This document shows positions 35,700-46,939 of a stretch of 64,000 nucleotides of DNA, piece after piece (position 1 is the first letter of the stretch; every line of letters begins with the position of its first letter). The stretch lies in contig NC_065876.1 in the NCBI RefSeq assembly GCF_933775445.1, positions 22,382,001 through 22,446,000 on the forward strand. The letters run 5' to 3'. The notes below the pieces were generated by a model that worked only from the letters and a program-made list of their open reading frames with translations, made no database searches and was not told where the DNA came from. The stretch comes from Argentina anserina (Eukaryota; Streptophyta; Magnoliopsida; Rosales; Rosaceae). The translations under genes and the position numbers were made by a program.

Positions 35700-37301
35700 T
35701 TACTTGTTCTCGGGCTTCGTCTCATGATGAGAAGGCAGGTATCTGAGGGCCTCCCTGAACTCCACCGACTCTAGAAGATCCTTATCTGGGCAGTCATCCG
35801 TCATGTGATTTCCTCCACAGTCAAGGCAACACATCTTATAAATAAATTGTTTACTCCCACTGTTTGGGATGTAAGAACCCCATGCCCATCCCTCAGGTAA
35901 AACTTTTGGAGGATCCCTTGCTGATTTGTATACATTCAGATTAGGATTTTTCGCTCTCTCTTTTGCTTTCTCTTTCCACCAAAAAAAAACACAAAACAAA
36001 AAAAAAGGGTTAAAACGTGGAATTGAATGAAAGACATTACACATATATGATACAGATATGATGCAGAGCACATAATTACATGAATATTCATACAGCAACA
36101 TGAGCAAACAAGTGGTCTTTTTTCTATTCTCTGTTCTTAAATTCATTCAAGAATTCAAATGCAATGCAATTCTCCAACAAATAAAGCACAGGGCCGGCTC
36201 TTAACATGTGCAAGAGGAGCACACGCACATGGCCCCCAAATTTTAATACGTTGTTAATTATGTGAAATGTTCATGTGTAACAACACCTTGAATGGTTCAA
36301 TTAGCAAATTGATGCGATTGGCTAGATGTCTCCTTCCCCTAGTGCAAGGGTTTGACTCACATTACATGTGGTGTTACTTCATATTATATTTATTTATTTA
36401 TTTTATTCTTTTAGGCCTTATTTCCTTTCTCATTTTTTTTCTTTAGTTTGTAGATATTAGATATTTTTGTGACTTTGTTCGACTATGCCTTTTCATCTTT
36501 CTTTTTTGTATTTCCTTAATCATTTTTTCTTGATTTATTGGGTAGATATACTACTTATTCTTGATTTTTTCCATATTTTTTCGTCTATTTATTTTTTAAT
36601 AATATTTTGTTAAAAAGAAAAGGCCATTGTTTTATATATAAAAACCATTATTGTTAAAGTCTAAATTTATATGGTTAGGCTCAAATTAAATAAAACATAA
36701 TAAAAAAGTTGTATCAATTTGATTGTATGCAACTTAACTTTGCAATAATATTTCCAATTAACTTTTTTAATAATATATTTAGGTATATATTTATATAAGA
36801 CCTTCCAAAAAATTAGGGTCCCGGTTTCAATTCTCGCACAGGGCCTCCTAATACTTTGAGACGGCTCTGATAAAGTACTATTGTATTGTATTGTATTGAT
36901 CGAGTCCTCATAGAATACACAAAAAACAAAATTCGATGAGATACAGGTCAAATAAAATTACCAACATGAAAGATATAAAATCAAGACTCGAGAGCATATA
37001 TACTTGCAAAAAAGAAAGCCCAACTCTTCTTGGACCGTTCTTCTACCGAGAGTAATAGATCTGCGGGAGTCAAACCTAGTTTGGCCAATCTAGATTCATC
37101 GTTGGGATCCAAGTCCGTTGGTGAGACCATCGGGTTCAGCCTAATTCCCTGGGAAATTACCGGTGGCCGGGACTTGGGCAAGGATGTGGGTTTCCGTTCC
37201 AGGTCCGATGGTGAGGCTATCGGGGTCGGCTTCTTCTTCGCTGGGTGCATACCGGTTGACCAAGACTTGCGGAAGCGACAGAAACTCCGGGACCTGTGCA
37301 T
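35700..37301 (-). CDS. Orphan zinc-knuckle protein, two exons
   Basis: Exons 37004-37301 and 35700-35971, joined in phase at GCAA|GTATAT and GGAAAG|AG; product 189 aa from the ATG at 37301, or 215 aa from an in-frame ATG at 37379. Exon 1 is basic and Pro/Ser-rich. Exon 2 carries PEGWAWGSYIPN and a knuckle-like CCLDCGGNHMTDDC (C-x2-C-x3-H-x4-C, one residue shorter than the standard CCHC knuckle). The longer start gives a basic N terminus that could be a mitochondrial presequence. I do not recognise the family. The intron holds a 681-bp hAT element, and a Copia LTR begins only 80 bp upstream of the longer start, on the same strand. Confidence 0.55.
36189..36869. mobile_element. hAT-like element, 681 bp, family copy 2
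   Basis: Same ends as the 33935 copy (CAGGGCCGGCTC .. GAGACGGCTCTG). Target duplication ATAAAGCA/ATAAAGTA (36181-36188, 36870-36877; one mismatch). It lies in the intron of the zinc-knuckle gene. Confidence 0.9.
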
Positions 37302-37458
37302 GGCTAGCTCGCTGGCTCCGATTAGGATTTGGCGGCTGGTTTTTCTCAAAGTATACGAAAGAAAAAATTTCACTATCATTACGTTTAATTCGATAATAAA
37401 GTCAACCTAGTATCATGATTCATAAAAATATCACTCTAATAACCAAACTCATACATGA

Positions 37459-37627
37459 TGAAATAATTGTGTATTATTAAATAATATGGGGACCTATATA
37501 TAAGTATTTACAAAATCACATAGGATTCGGAGCCCTAATCTATTACGGAGATGCTAATCTATCTCCTAACAGGAAATCTATTAGGCTAAGACACACACAA
37601 TGGTAGAATAATAATTCTCCCGGAACA
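37459..37627 (-). repeat. Copia 3' LTR
   Basis: 169 bp, TG..CA ends. Carries TATATATA at 37495-37502. It sits immediately upstream of, and on the same strand as, the zinc-knuckle gene. Confidence 0.9.
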
Positions 37628-37810
37628 CTCTTCCTTGTGTCGCATGCTAGGTTGCATGGCGCACAACATTGCCTCGGTAAAAACCTTGTCAATCAAAACA
37701 AAAACCTCTTGGGTAAAACAAAAGCTTGATCGAAGGGAAAAAGAGCACAATGCACTAACTACTTAAAGATCTTAACATGTGATGTAGACTCCTCTGAACT
37801 CTACCAAACT

Positions 37811-40800
37811 CTAAAGTTCCGATAAACGACGCATGCCAATGCTCTTCACATGTGTTTCACAAAAGTAGATTTAGGCAAAGACTTGGTGAACAAATCCGCA
37901 AGATTAGATTCTGAACTCACTTGATTGATCTGAACATTCAAGAACTTCTGTTGTTGAACATTGTAGGGCGAAATATGCTTGGTGTTGTCTCCCTTGATGA
38001 AACCTAACTTTGTCTACTCTATGCAAGCAGCATTATCTTCATAAATGCACGTAGGTTGATCAGTTGTAGAGACTAATCCACAAGAATCACGAATATAGCG
38101 AACAAGTGATCGTAGCCAAACACATTCTTTAACTGCTTTATAGAGAGCGATGATCTCCGCGTGATTCGAAGAAGTAGCAACTAGAGTTTCTTTGTGGATC
38201 TCCAAGATATCGCCGTATTCCCAATGGTAAACACATAACCGGTTTGAGAATGAGCGTTTTGAGGGTCAGAGAGGTACCATGCGTCGGCATAACCAACTAA
38301 CAAGTTGTTTAGAGTCTTTGCATCGGGGGAAGGAGCTGCACGGGACCGGTTGCTGCTCTCGGCACCGTGCACGGTCTCCACGCCATGGCGGCCGGCGGCG
38401 TTGCTGCGGCAAGGCCGGGGTCGGCGACGACGGTGGTGTGGGGAGATACCATGGCGGTGTTCTCTCTGCAATAGGGGTAGAATAATCTCATGTCAAGGGA
38501 ACCTTTCAAGTACCGAAACAAATGCTTGATTCCATTCGAATGACGTAGCATAAGGGCGAAGCTAAATCTAGCTAATAAGTTCACTGCGAAAGATATGTCC
38601 GGTCTAGTACATTGAGCAAGATACAATAGTGCCCCAATTGCACTAAGGTATGGAACTTCATGACCAAGAACTTCTTCATCATCCTCTTTAGGATGGAATG
38701 GATCCTTCTTGTTATATAGACTTCGGACGACCATGGGAGTCGACAATGGACTGCGTAGATCCATAGTGAAACATTGAAACATCTTCTGCGTGTAATTCGA
38801 CTGATGCACTAAGATGTCGTCAGCCCTATGCACAAGCTCAAGGCCGAGACAAAATTTCGTCCTCCCTAAGTCTTTCATCTCAAATTCCGACTTCAAATAA
38901 GACACGGTCTCTTCAATCTCATCAAGAGTACCAATTATATTCATGTCATCAACGTAGACCGCAACGATGACGAATCCGGAATTTGTCTTTCGTATGAACA
39001 CGCATGGGCATAGTTCATCATTCTTATAACCCCTTCTCACCAAGTATTGATGCAACCGATTGTACCACATTCTTCCGGATTGCTTCAACCCATACAATGA
39101 ATGACGTAATCTGACTTCATGAGCACTCCGTGGTCTGGAGGCACTTGATGGAGGTAAAAGTAGTCCCTCAGGAGCTTTCATGTATATTTTTGCGTCAAGA
39201 CATCCATAAGCTGCATGTTTAGTCTTTCGGACACTACCAGACTAATAAGGTAGCGGAAGGTAATGATGTCCATAACAGGAGAATAAGTCTCTTCATAGTC
39301 AATACCAGGTCGTTGTGAGAATCCTTGCGCCACGAGTCTTGCCTTATAACGCACGATCTCGTTCATCTCATTCCGCTTACGAACAAAGACCCATTTATGT
39401 CCAACTGGTTTGACATCTCTTGGAGTCAATTCAACCTTTCCAAAGACTTCTCTCTTCGCTAATGAGTCAAGTTCTGCCTGGATTGCTTCCTTCCACTTCG
39501 GCCAATCTAGTCTGCGTTAGCATTCAGCTACAGAGCGAGGTTCAACGTCGTCTTCAGATATGATCTCATGTGCGACAGAATAAGCAAAAACGTCATCAAT
39601 GCATGTAGTGGCTCGGTTTCGGACCGACTGCTCACTTGTGTAGTTCACTGAGATTTCGTTGTTCTCTGGCATCAAACAAGGTTCCATAGCGTCCCACGGT
39701 AACACTTGAGTTGATTCATGGACATAGCTGTAATCGGAGACAACTTCATACGATGGTGATTCATCGTTGATGACGCGCTGTGCCTTAGTCGTTCGCTTCT
39801 TTCTAGGTTTTGAATCCCTAGAGTTTAACGGTCTCCCCCTTTTTCTTTGAGGAGCCGAGGATGAAGTTGCTCCATGCCGGGCCATCTCGGCATCGTTGCC
39901 ACAAGGGGCGCCGGCAACACCACGGCGTACGGTGGTGCCGCCGCCTGCCTCCGTCCCACTGTCAGGGGCGGTGCCAACGTTGCTAGATCCAGGAGCTTGT
40001 CTTCCACGCCCGTATTTCGTGACATCCAACCGTGCCAGTACGTTCGCAGCGGGTATGTTTGATCTCGTCACTTTAGCAATATCCACAAAGCCGTCGGGCA
40101 TCGAATCCGTGACTTTCTGGAGGTCGATAATGCGTTGCACTTCTAACTCGCTTTGAGCAGTGCGGGGATCATAATGAGACATAGTGGGGACACACCACGT
40201 GAATTCCTGACGTTCATTTGGAATGATAACATTCCCATCTCCCCCTAACGACGGAAAGCATGTCTCATCAAAGTGACAATCTACAAATCTTGCAATAAAG
40301 AGATCTCCGGTGGTTGGTTCTAAGTAGCGGACAATCGTTGGGGAATTATAGCCAATATAGATACCTAATCGTCTCTGAGGACCCATCTTAGTACGCAGCG
40401 GATGCGTAATAGGCACATAAACGACGCAACCAAAGATGCGTAAGTGTGAAATATTGGGTTCGTAACCAGTTACCATCTGGTACGCACTAAACGCTTAGTT
40501 AGCCGCGGGTCGGAAACGAATAAGTGTCGTTGCATGCAACACTGCATATCCCCACGCAGAGACCGGCAGGTTAGTACCCATAACCATTGCCCGAGCAACA
40601 AGCTGAATACGCTTGATGGTAGCCTCTGCTAGACCGTTCTGTGAATGAACATGAGGAACGAGATGTTCAACTTCGATCCCAATAGACATGCAGTAATCAT
40701 CAAAAGTTTTGGAGGTGAATTCTCCAGCATTATCCAAACGAATGGATTTGATAGGATAATCGGGGTGGTGAGCCCGAAGTTTGATGATCTCAGCTAATAA

Positions 40801-41652
40801 CTTGGCAAATGCAGCATTCTTTGTGGATAGCAAAGCGACGTGTGACCAATGCGTCGATGAATCAACCAATACCATAAAATATCAAAAATGTCCGCATTCT
40901 GATTGAATAGGGCCACAAATGTCACCTTGGATACGTTGTAAGAATGTAATGTTCTCGGTTGAAGCCTTAGTAAAAGAAGAACTTCCTTGAAATTTAGCAA
41001 GAGAACAAGCTTTGCAAAACGAGCGATGGGCATCAGAAATTGCCATGGAGGCATTTGAAAGCACGGGAGGCATCACAAGCTCCTGTGAAGGAGGGGATGC
41101 CACCACAGACGGCATGAAAGCCGTGGACTTGAAAAATGGATGACCATGTGAATTCTTAAGAATTCTAATCATCATATCATGTCCAGGGTGCCCCAGACGG
41201 GCATGCCAAAGCATATAAGAGTCTGAATCACAAAAGTTGCGTTCAACCGCATATGATTCAAAGATCCGAATGGAAGTAAGATACAAACCAGTCCCAAGAC
41301 TCTTCATCTTCTCTAAGATGCGGTGATGGCCTGCTTTCTCAGAGGTAACACAAAGATATTCCTCTCCATTCTCAACATAAGTATCGAGGTGAAAACCATT
41401 GGCACGTATGCCCTTAAAACTTAGCAAGGTGCGGGGAGACTTCGGCGCATAAAGAGCGTCTACGACGTTAAGAGTCGTACCATTAGGCAACATGAAAGAA
41501 GTTGTGCCTCTTCCTTGAATGATGGATTTCGAGCCAATCATTGTAGTCATCGAAGAAGTCGAAAACACTAGATCCGTGAACCACTGCCTGTGCCGTAGGA
41601 CAGTGTGGGTGGTTCCGCAATCAGCTAGACATTCGATTTCACCGCGGGACAT
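37811..41652 (-). pseudogene. Copia pol (protease, integrase, RT, RNase H), inactivated
   Basis: Starts with a frame containing a protease-like DCGTTHTV (an aspartic-protease-like site with Cys in the usual Ser/Thr position) and the GAG-pre-integrase motif MLWHARLGHPG. Integrase follows (40495-40875, LDNAGEFTS), then RT with YGLKQSGRMWYN and the YVDD active site (38309-39181), and RNase H (38014-38205, ATSSNHAEIIAL, EDNAACI). Breaks: in-frame stops near 40881, 40493, 39517 and 38014, a deletion of about 25 bp with frameshift near 39180, a divergent GC-rich segment with frameshift near 38320-38460, and another frameshift near the end. It cannot make a full polyprotein. Confidence 0.9.
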
Positions 41653-41660
41653 CTACAAAA

Positions 41661-42622
41661 TGACAATTAAGAGAGTCAGTGACACGGGAACAATTCTATA
41701 CAATACGCCCTAGGATATTGTAAGAATGGGAATCAGAACAAAGGTCTATCCCATCAAATGTATCACATGGCAATAGTACTACATTCTTCAACTAAACAGT
41801 TGGAAATCTTGGTATTGAAGCAGTGAAATACCAAACAGTAAACTAGGGTGGTAGAAACCATCCAAAAATGGTGTGGAAAACGCACACAAAGAGTACCGGT
41901 GAGTGCATATAACGGACTTGGAGAAAACCAGAAAAACGAACCAGAAAACCATGTCAAAAGTACTCAAAATCGGGTGAATTTTGGACGAGGAAAACGTGGC
42001 AGCAGGGACTGCTGCAATATGCCGGAAAAATGACGAGAAACGACGGAAAAAAAATCGTCGAAAAAACTCTTTGGAAAACCGGCGGCATCCATTGCCGGAA
42101 AACCGGCCGACGGCGGTCGGAACTGGCCGGTATGGAGGCCGGAACTTCAGGTTCGACAAGGGACGCCGACAGAAACCGGGTGGCGGTGCCGGAAACGCCA
42201 GAAAATGGCCGGAAGACGGCGAATACGCCGGCAAAACGTGCCGGAAACGCTGGAATAGTGTCCGGGTCCGGCCAAGGGAAAAACGACGTCGTTTTTCGAC
42301 GTTCTGAGGTTCGTTTTCCAAATTTTAAGTTCCAAATTCACAATGTAGTGCTATTGGGGTCCCATGTAACTCAAAAGCGTCCAATTTAAAAACCACGTGA
42401 GTTGCACACGTTGATCATCATGCTAAGTGTCGGGTAAATAAAATTCTCAAAGAGATCATCTTGTAAGCAAGAATTGAGAAATTTTATTGAATGCCAATCT
42501 TTAATACATCACACATGAACTTCTAATTCCAAAATCAAAAGACTATTACAAAGTCAATGAAAATAACAATGGCGGTCGGCCATAACAATACTTGAATCAT
42601 AAAGCTAAAGAAGCTAAAACGA
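41661..42622 (-). other. Gag-pol spacer of the Copia element
   Basis: Non-coding between the gag stop and the pol ATG. The part next to gag has AATAAAA-like and TTGTAATA motifs that could act as a poly(A) signal. The middle (42000-42300) is GC-rich with many GCCGGAAA motifs. The last 30 bases before pol are pyrimidine-rich, ending TTTTGTAG. Confidence 0.5.
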
Positions 42623-43690
42623 CTAATCAAAGTCGGGAGTATCCATGGTAGCAACCGGAGGCCTAGCCTTAGAAGCAAGGGGCTCGGGCTTCATGGAGAT
42701 ATGGTGAGTCTCGATCTTATGGTCCTCATCCACATGATTCGATTCGGGTTGTAGAAACTTCTTGTAGGCGGAGTAAGCCTTGATCATCTCTTTGCTAGCG
42801 CGACAATCGTGATTAAAGTGCTTGAAGGAGCCACATTTGAAGCATGGAGACTTGCCATTACCGGAAGTGGAGGCATTAGGAGGCGTCTGGCCTCCTTGGA
42901 GTTTGGGACGGGGACGGGCTCCCCTAGAGGGTGCGGCGCCACCACCATCACGGGTCCAAGTATTGGACCGAGGCCGAGATCGGCCTTGTTGCCTCCCACC
43001 ACGAGAGTTGTTACTTTGGTGCTGATATGGAGCGTTCCTTGATTGATTCTTTTGCTTAGGAGTTTTCCCATAGTTAGATTGTGGCGTAGAAATTCTTTTA
43101 GTGCCAACAGGTCTATTGTTGTTGTTGAGAAGAATCTCATAATGTCTCTCCTTCTTAGCTAAGAGTGCCATTAAGTCGGCAAAAGACCGGATCTTCCCTT
43201 CCTCTACATGAGTGCGGTACGTATGAGCTTGAACCTCATAGTTGATTGGAAACGTGTCCAATGTCTTATTGAGAAGACCTAGGTCGGTCTTGATGACACC
43301 AACGGTGCCAAGATCGGATTGCAAACATAGCATATCCTGATTGAAATCATCCACTCTCTTATAGTCCAATAGACGGATGTTATCCCATCTAACGGTCAAT
43401 TCAGGAAGAAGCTTATCATGAACGTTGTTGTACCGCAAGCGTAGTTTGTCCCATAATTCTTTAGGATCTTTTGCGTTCAAGTATTGCCTCTTGAGAGTTG
43501 CATGGATGTGACGTCTCATGAAGATGAGAGTCTGAGTCTTAGCCATGGGTGGGAAATCAGCAGGAGGGTCGGCAAACATGCCTTCGATCCCTCGGCTCTC
43601 GAAAGCGAGTTCCATGTCGGAAACCCAGTGGTGGTATTCCTTTCCTTCTAGATCAAGAAGGCCAAATTCCGGTCGAGATGGCGATGACAT
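42623..43690 (-). CDS. Copia gag, intact open frame
   Basis: 355 aa. The start MSSPSRPEFGLLDLEGKEYH is typical of Copia gag domains; residues about 20-200 form the capsid-like region. A basic Gly/Arg/Pro-rich segment follows, then the zinc knuckle CFKCGSFKHFNHDC (C-x2-C-x4-H-x4-C). It ends with its own stop and is separated from pol by about 970 bp. Its ATG lies directly after TTTTGTAG, a good splice-acceptor context that also precedes the pol ATG. Gag has stayed open although pol has several stops. Confidence 0.85.
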   Translation of the reverse strand: MSSPSRPEFGLLDLEGKEYHHWVSDMELAFESRGIEGMFADPPADFPPMAKTQTLIFMRRHIHATLKRQYLNAKDPKELWDKLRLRYNNVHDKLLPELTVRWDNIRLLDYKRVDDFNQDMLCLQSDLGTVGVIKTDLGLLNKTLDTFPINYEVQAHTYRTHVEEGKIRSFADLMALLAKKERHYEILLNNNNRPVGTKRISTPQSNYGKTPKQKNQSRNAPYQHQSNNSRGGRQQGRSRPRSNTWTRDGGGAAPSRGARPRPKLQGGQTPPNASTSGNGKSPCFKCGSFKHFNHDCRASKEMIKAYSAYKKFLQPESNHVDEDHKIETHHISMKPEPLASKARPPVATMDTPDFD

Positions 43691-44205
43691 CTACAAAACG
43701 AATACGGAATCGATTAGATTCAAGTATAATAGGAATTAGAAGGGGTGACGTATATGCTCACAAGAAAAATCGATGCAAGCGGCGATACTCATGATCGCAC
43801 TCAAAACAGCGGTGCACTCAGGCGACCACACGAAAATCGATTAACTTCCATTTCAAAACAATCGTGACTCCCCCAGGACCGTCACACATAAAACATCGAC
43901 CAAGAGGGGAAACCCATCCCTCTATAGTCTCATCGGCGTTATAAGAAAGGCCGGAATTTAGACAAGAAGAAGGCTAATAGCGCCCGATATAATATATCTA
44001 TACATTCAAAAGCGGGAACGTTTATGAAAATTTACCTTTGAAGGTTTGTAGTATACGGAAGTAGCTTCTCTTGAGCGAAGTCCTTGCTTGTGAATTTCAC
44101 GTCTCTTGCGTGAATATGCGGGATGAGCAATTTTGATGGCTTTGATGCGGGGACTTGCGGGGCAAAAATGATGTTTTTGCGGAGCGAATGCGGAGGAGAC
44201 ACTGC

Positions 44206-44520
44206 GGTGCTGCGTGCAGGAGCTGCAGGGCTGGCTGCAGGGGCTGGGTCGCGTGCAGGGCTGCAGGCAGGGGCTGCAGGGGCTGCGTGCAGGGGCTGGC
44301 TGCAAGGGCTGGGCCGTGTGCAGGGCTGCGGACAGGAGCTGCAGGGGCAGCGTGCAGGGCTGGCTGCGGGGAGGGTTGCGTGCGGGGCTGCATGGGCAGC
44401 GTGCAGGGGCTGGCTGCAGGGGCTGCGGGGAGGGGCTGGCTACAGGGGCTGCGGGGAGGGCTGCAGGGGGGGTTGCAGGGGCAGCGATGCGGCGGCTGCA
44501 GGGGCGGCGAGCAGGAGGTG
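44206..44520. repeat. CTGCAGGGG-type minisatellite in the Copia leader
   Basis: Many imperfect repeats of GCTGCAGGGGCTGG and GCGTGCAGGG. On the element's sense (minus) strand it is C-rich. Long frames on both strands (Gln/Pro/Ala- or Gly/Cys/Ala-rich) are by-products of the repeat. Confidence 0.85.
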
Positions 44521-44645
44521 CGCCGGTGAGGAGATGCCGGAGCTTGGAATCGACGGCGGCCGGCAGAAGAAAAGAGAGAGAAAAAAAATTAGGGCTCTAA
44601 AAGTTCAGGGTTTTAGGGAAAAGTGCGTGATAACGTGATGCAGGA

Positions 44646-44820
44646 TGAAATAATTGTGTATTATTGAATAATATGTTGGCCTATATATAGGCATTTACAA
44701 AACCACAATCCCGTAGGATTCGGAGTCATAATCTATTACGGAGATGCTAATCTATCTCCTAATGGGAAACCTATTAGGCTAAGACACACATAAGGGTAGA
44801 ATAGTAATTCTTCCGGAACA
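44646..44820 (-). repeat. Copia 5' LTR
   Basis: 175 bp, TG..CA ends, with CCTATATATAGG as a TATA region. Its outer end abuts the second copy of the segmental duplication with no extra base. Confidence 0.9.
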
Positions 44821-46254
44821 TTTTTCTCTTTTTATGTATTGGTTTTGTGGCGATTTGAGAGAGAGAGAAGTGAGGCATGAGAGTGAGATACATACGGATG
44901 TGGATGTTGCTCCATCGGTGGTTCACATAAAATCCCCATACTCAGTCGCCACCCTTGGAAAAAAAACCCAGCTATTACATTGGACAAAAACCGCACTTCT
45001 TGGCAGGCTGACTTTGTAGTCATTTTCTATCTCCATACTTGCTCGATCGATTCTGGGAAGACTTTAAATGGAATTAAAACTTGACATAAAGACTCAAGAT
45101 GCACCAAGGCCTTCCCTTTATGTTTGATGGTCAAATAGCTTCGTTCAAGCTCATCTTTCTCCTTAGTAATTCACCAAAGTGCCTAAGAAAATAAGGAATT
45201 TTTTTTAGTGGAATTAATTAACTTTATTTTGGCATTAAGTCATGCACGACCACAAGGATTAAATATAAGAGAGAACATGTCACCTCTCATACAAGCTAAC
45301 CTAAGAAAACAAATAAATGCGCAAAAACGTGTTAATTATACAAACTAAAGTTTGAAATGAAAACGGAAAAACACTAAAGTAAAAATCTAAAACATAGTAA
45401 CTCCCTCTCATCTACTCTAACGATTTTAGACACTAACACATCGAGCCCAGGACATCAATTTGCGTACTCTCAATGTTAGTAAAATTGAAAGAACAAACAC
45501 GAATGAGGATCTTTCCTAATGTAGCTAGAAATCTACTCGCCCTCCACCTCCGCTTGGAGGCCGTCAACATTGTCAATGGGGTTGAGTGCATCAGATTTGG
45601 GTCCAACAACTCAGCCCCACACCTGAGCCTTCTCGAGGCCAGGCCCAGGCCCAGACACAGGAACCCAAACCCAAAACATGATGCGCAATCTCCTCCGCCT
45701 CTTCTTGTCGATGACGTGCACCATCCATGCCTCTGGAGCCCAAGTTCCATTCCGGTGAGACATACCGCGCTCCGACTACCTAACCATGAGCATCGCCGGT
45801 TTCGCCTCCACCAGGTCCAAGCTTTCTTTGATCATGGTTGACATATCCCCTGTCAACCAAGCTAATGTGACCCACTTTAGCATCGGAGCCGCTTCAATTG
45901 CAATCACAGAGGAGATTAGAAGACCTATCCCAACGCAGATCACAAAGCCATTATTCAACATCGCGGCCATAGCCTCCACATCTAAAGACCTACCATGCCA
46001 GAGCTTGTAGAACCTCTCGACAGAGATCTCAGTGCTACTGCTCGAGCCGTCGTAGACTTGCCTTTGTTTGAATTCAAATAATGGATCTTATTTATTGAAT
46101 TGTCTCAAGGCCGGCGTATACAAGTGTGTTCTTATACTCAAATTATACTTTTATATATTTGAACTGCAGTTACAGCATTACCATTTCAAATGCTCTCAAG
46201 TCCTATAAGCTGGAATGCTTACAAACTGCACTAGTAAAATCTCTGGGTAAGTAA
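44821..46254. repeat. Segmental duplication, copy 2
   Basis: Matches 32101-33934 with few substitutions, but lacks about 27 bp and about 380 bp present in copy 1; the larger gap has a TTG microhomology. It starts exactly at the Copia LTR end and continues into the hAT element at 46255. Confidence 0.9.
45776..45979 (-). pseudogene. Possible RNase H-like remnant, copy 2
   Basis: The duplicate of the 33058 frame, now 67 aa because upstream sequence is deleted. Confidence 0.3.
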
Positions 46255-46932
46255 CAGGGCCGGCTCTTAACATGTGCAAGAGGAGCACACGCACAGGGCC
46301 CCCAAATTGTAATACGTTGTTAATTATGTGAAATGATCATGTGTAACAACACCTTGAATGGTTCAATTAACAAATTGATGCGATTGGCTAGATGTCTCAT
46401 TCCCTTAGTGCAAGGGTTTGACTCACATTACATGTGGTACTTCATATTATATTTATTTATTTATTTTATTATTTTTGGCCTTATTTCCTTTCTCATTTTT
46501 TTTCTTTAGTTTGTAGATATTAGATAATTTTGTGACTTTGTTCGACTATGCCTTTTCATCTTTCTTTTTTGTATTTCCTTAATCATTTTTTCTTGATTTA
46601 TTGGGTAGATATACTACTTATTCTTGATTTTTTCCATATTTTTTCGTCTATTTATTTTTTAATAATATTTTGTTAAAAAGAAAAGGCCATTTTTTTATAT
46701 ATAAAAACCATTGTTGTTAAAGTCTAAATTTATATGGTTAGGCTCAAATTAAATAAAACATAATAAAAAAGTTGTATCAATTTGATTGTATGCAACTTAA
46801 CTTTGCAATAATATTTCCAATTAACTTTTTAAATAATTTATTTAGGTATATATTTATATAAGACCTTCCGAAAAATTAGGGTCCCGGTTTCAATTCTCGC
46901 ACAGGGCCTCCTAATACTTTGAGACGGCTCTG
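46255..46932. mobile_element. hAT-like element, 678 bp, family copy 3
   Basis: Same ends as the 33935 copy, and GTAAGTAA precedes it at 46247-46254, but the right flank is AGCTAGCC. The right target duplication is missing because the segmental duplication ends exactly at the element terminus. Confidence 0.9.
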
Positions 46933-46939
46933 AGCTAGC

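Larger units (their letters stand above)
37459..44820 (-). mobile_element. Ty1/Copia LTR retrotransposon, decayed, 7.36 kb
   Basis: LTRs at 37459-37627 (3') and 44646-44820 (5') begin TGTTCCGG and end CAATTATTTCA on the minus strand and are roughly 88% identical by eye, so the insertion is old. Order on the minus strand is 5' LTR, a leader of about 955 bp, gag, a spacer of about 970 bp, then protease-integrase-RT-RNase H. Integrase before RT is diagnostic of Copia. A purine-rich tract precedes the 3' LTR. I do not see the usual TGGTATCAGAGC primer site after the 5' LTR. The flanks (CATGA; TTTTT) do not match, so no target duplication is present. Confidence 0.95.

Noticed and set aside
41788..42389. 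Long overlapping frames on both strands in the Copia gag-pol spacer
   Set aside because: GC-rich repeats of GCCGGAAA give frames on several strands at once; no domain is present.
44123..44638. 171-aa and similar Gly/Ala/Cys-rich frames on the plus strand
   Set aside because: They are translations of the CTGCAGGGG minisatellite antisense to the Copia element.
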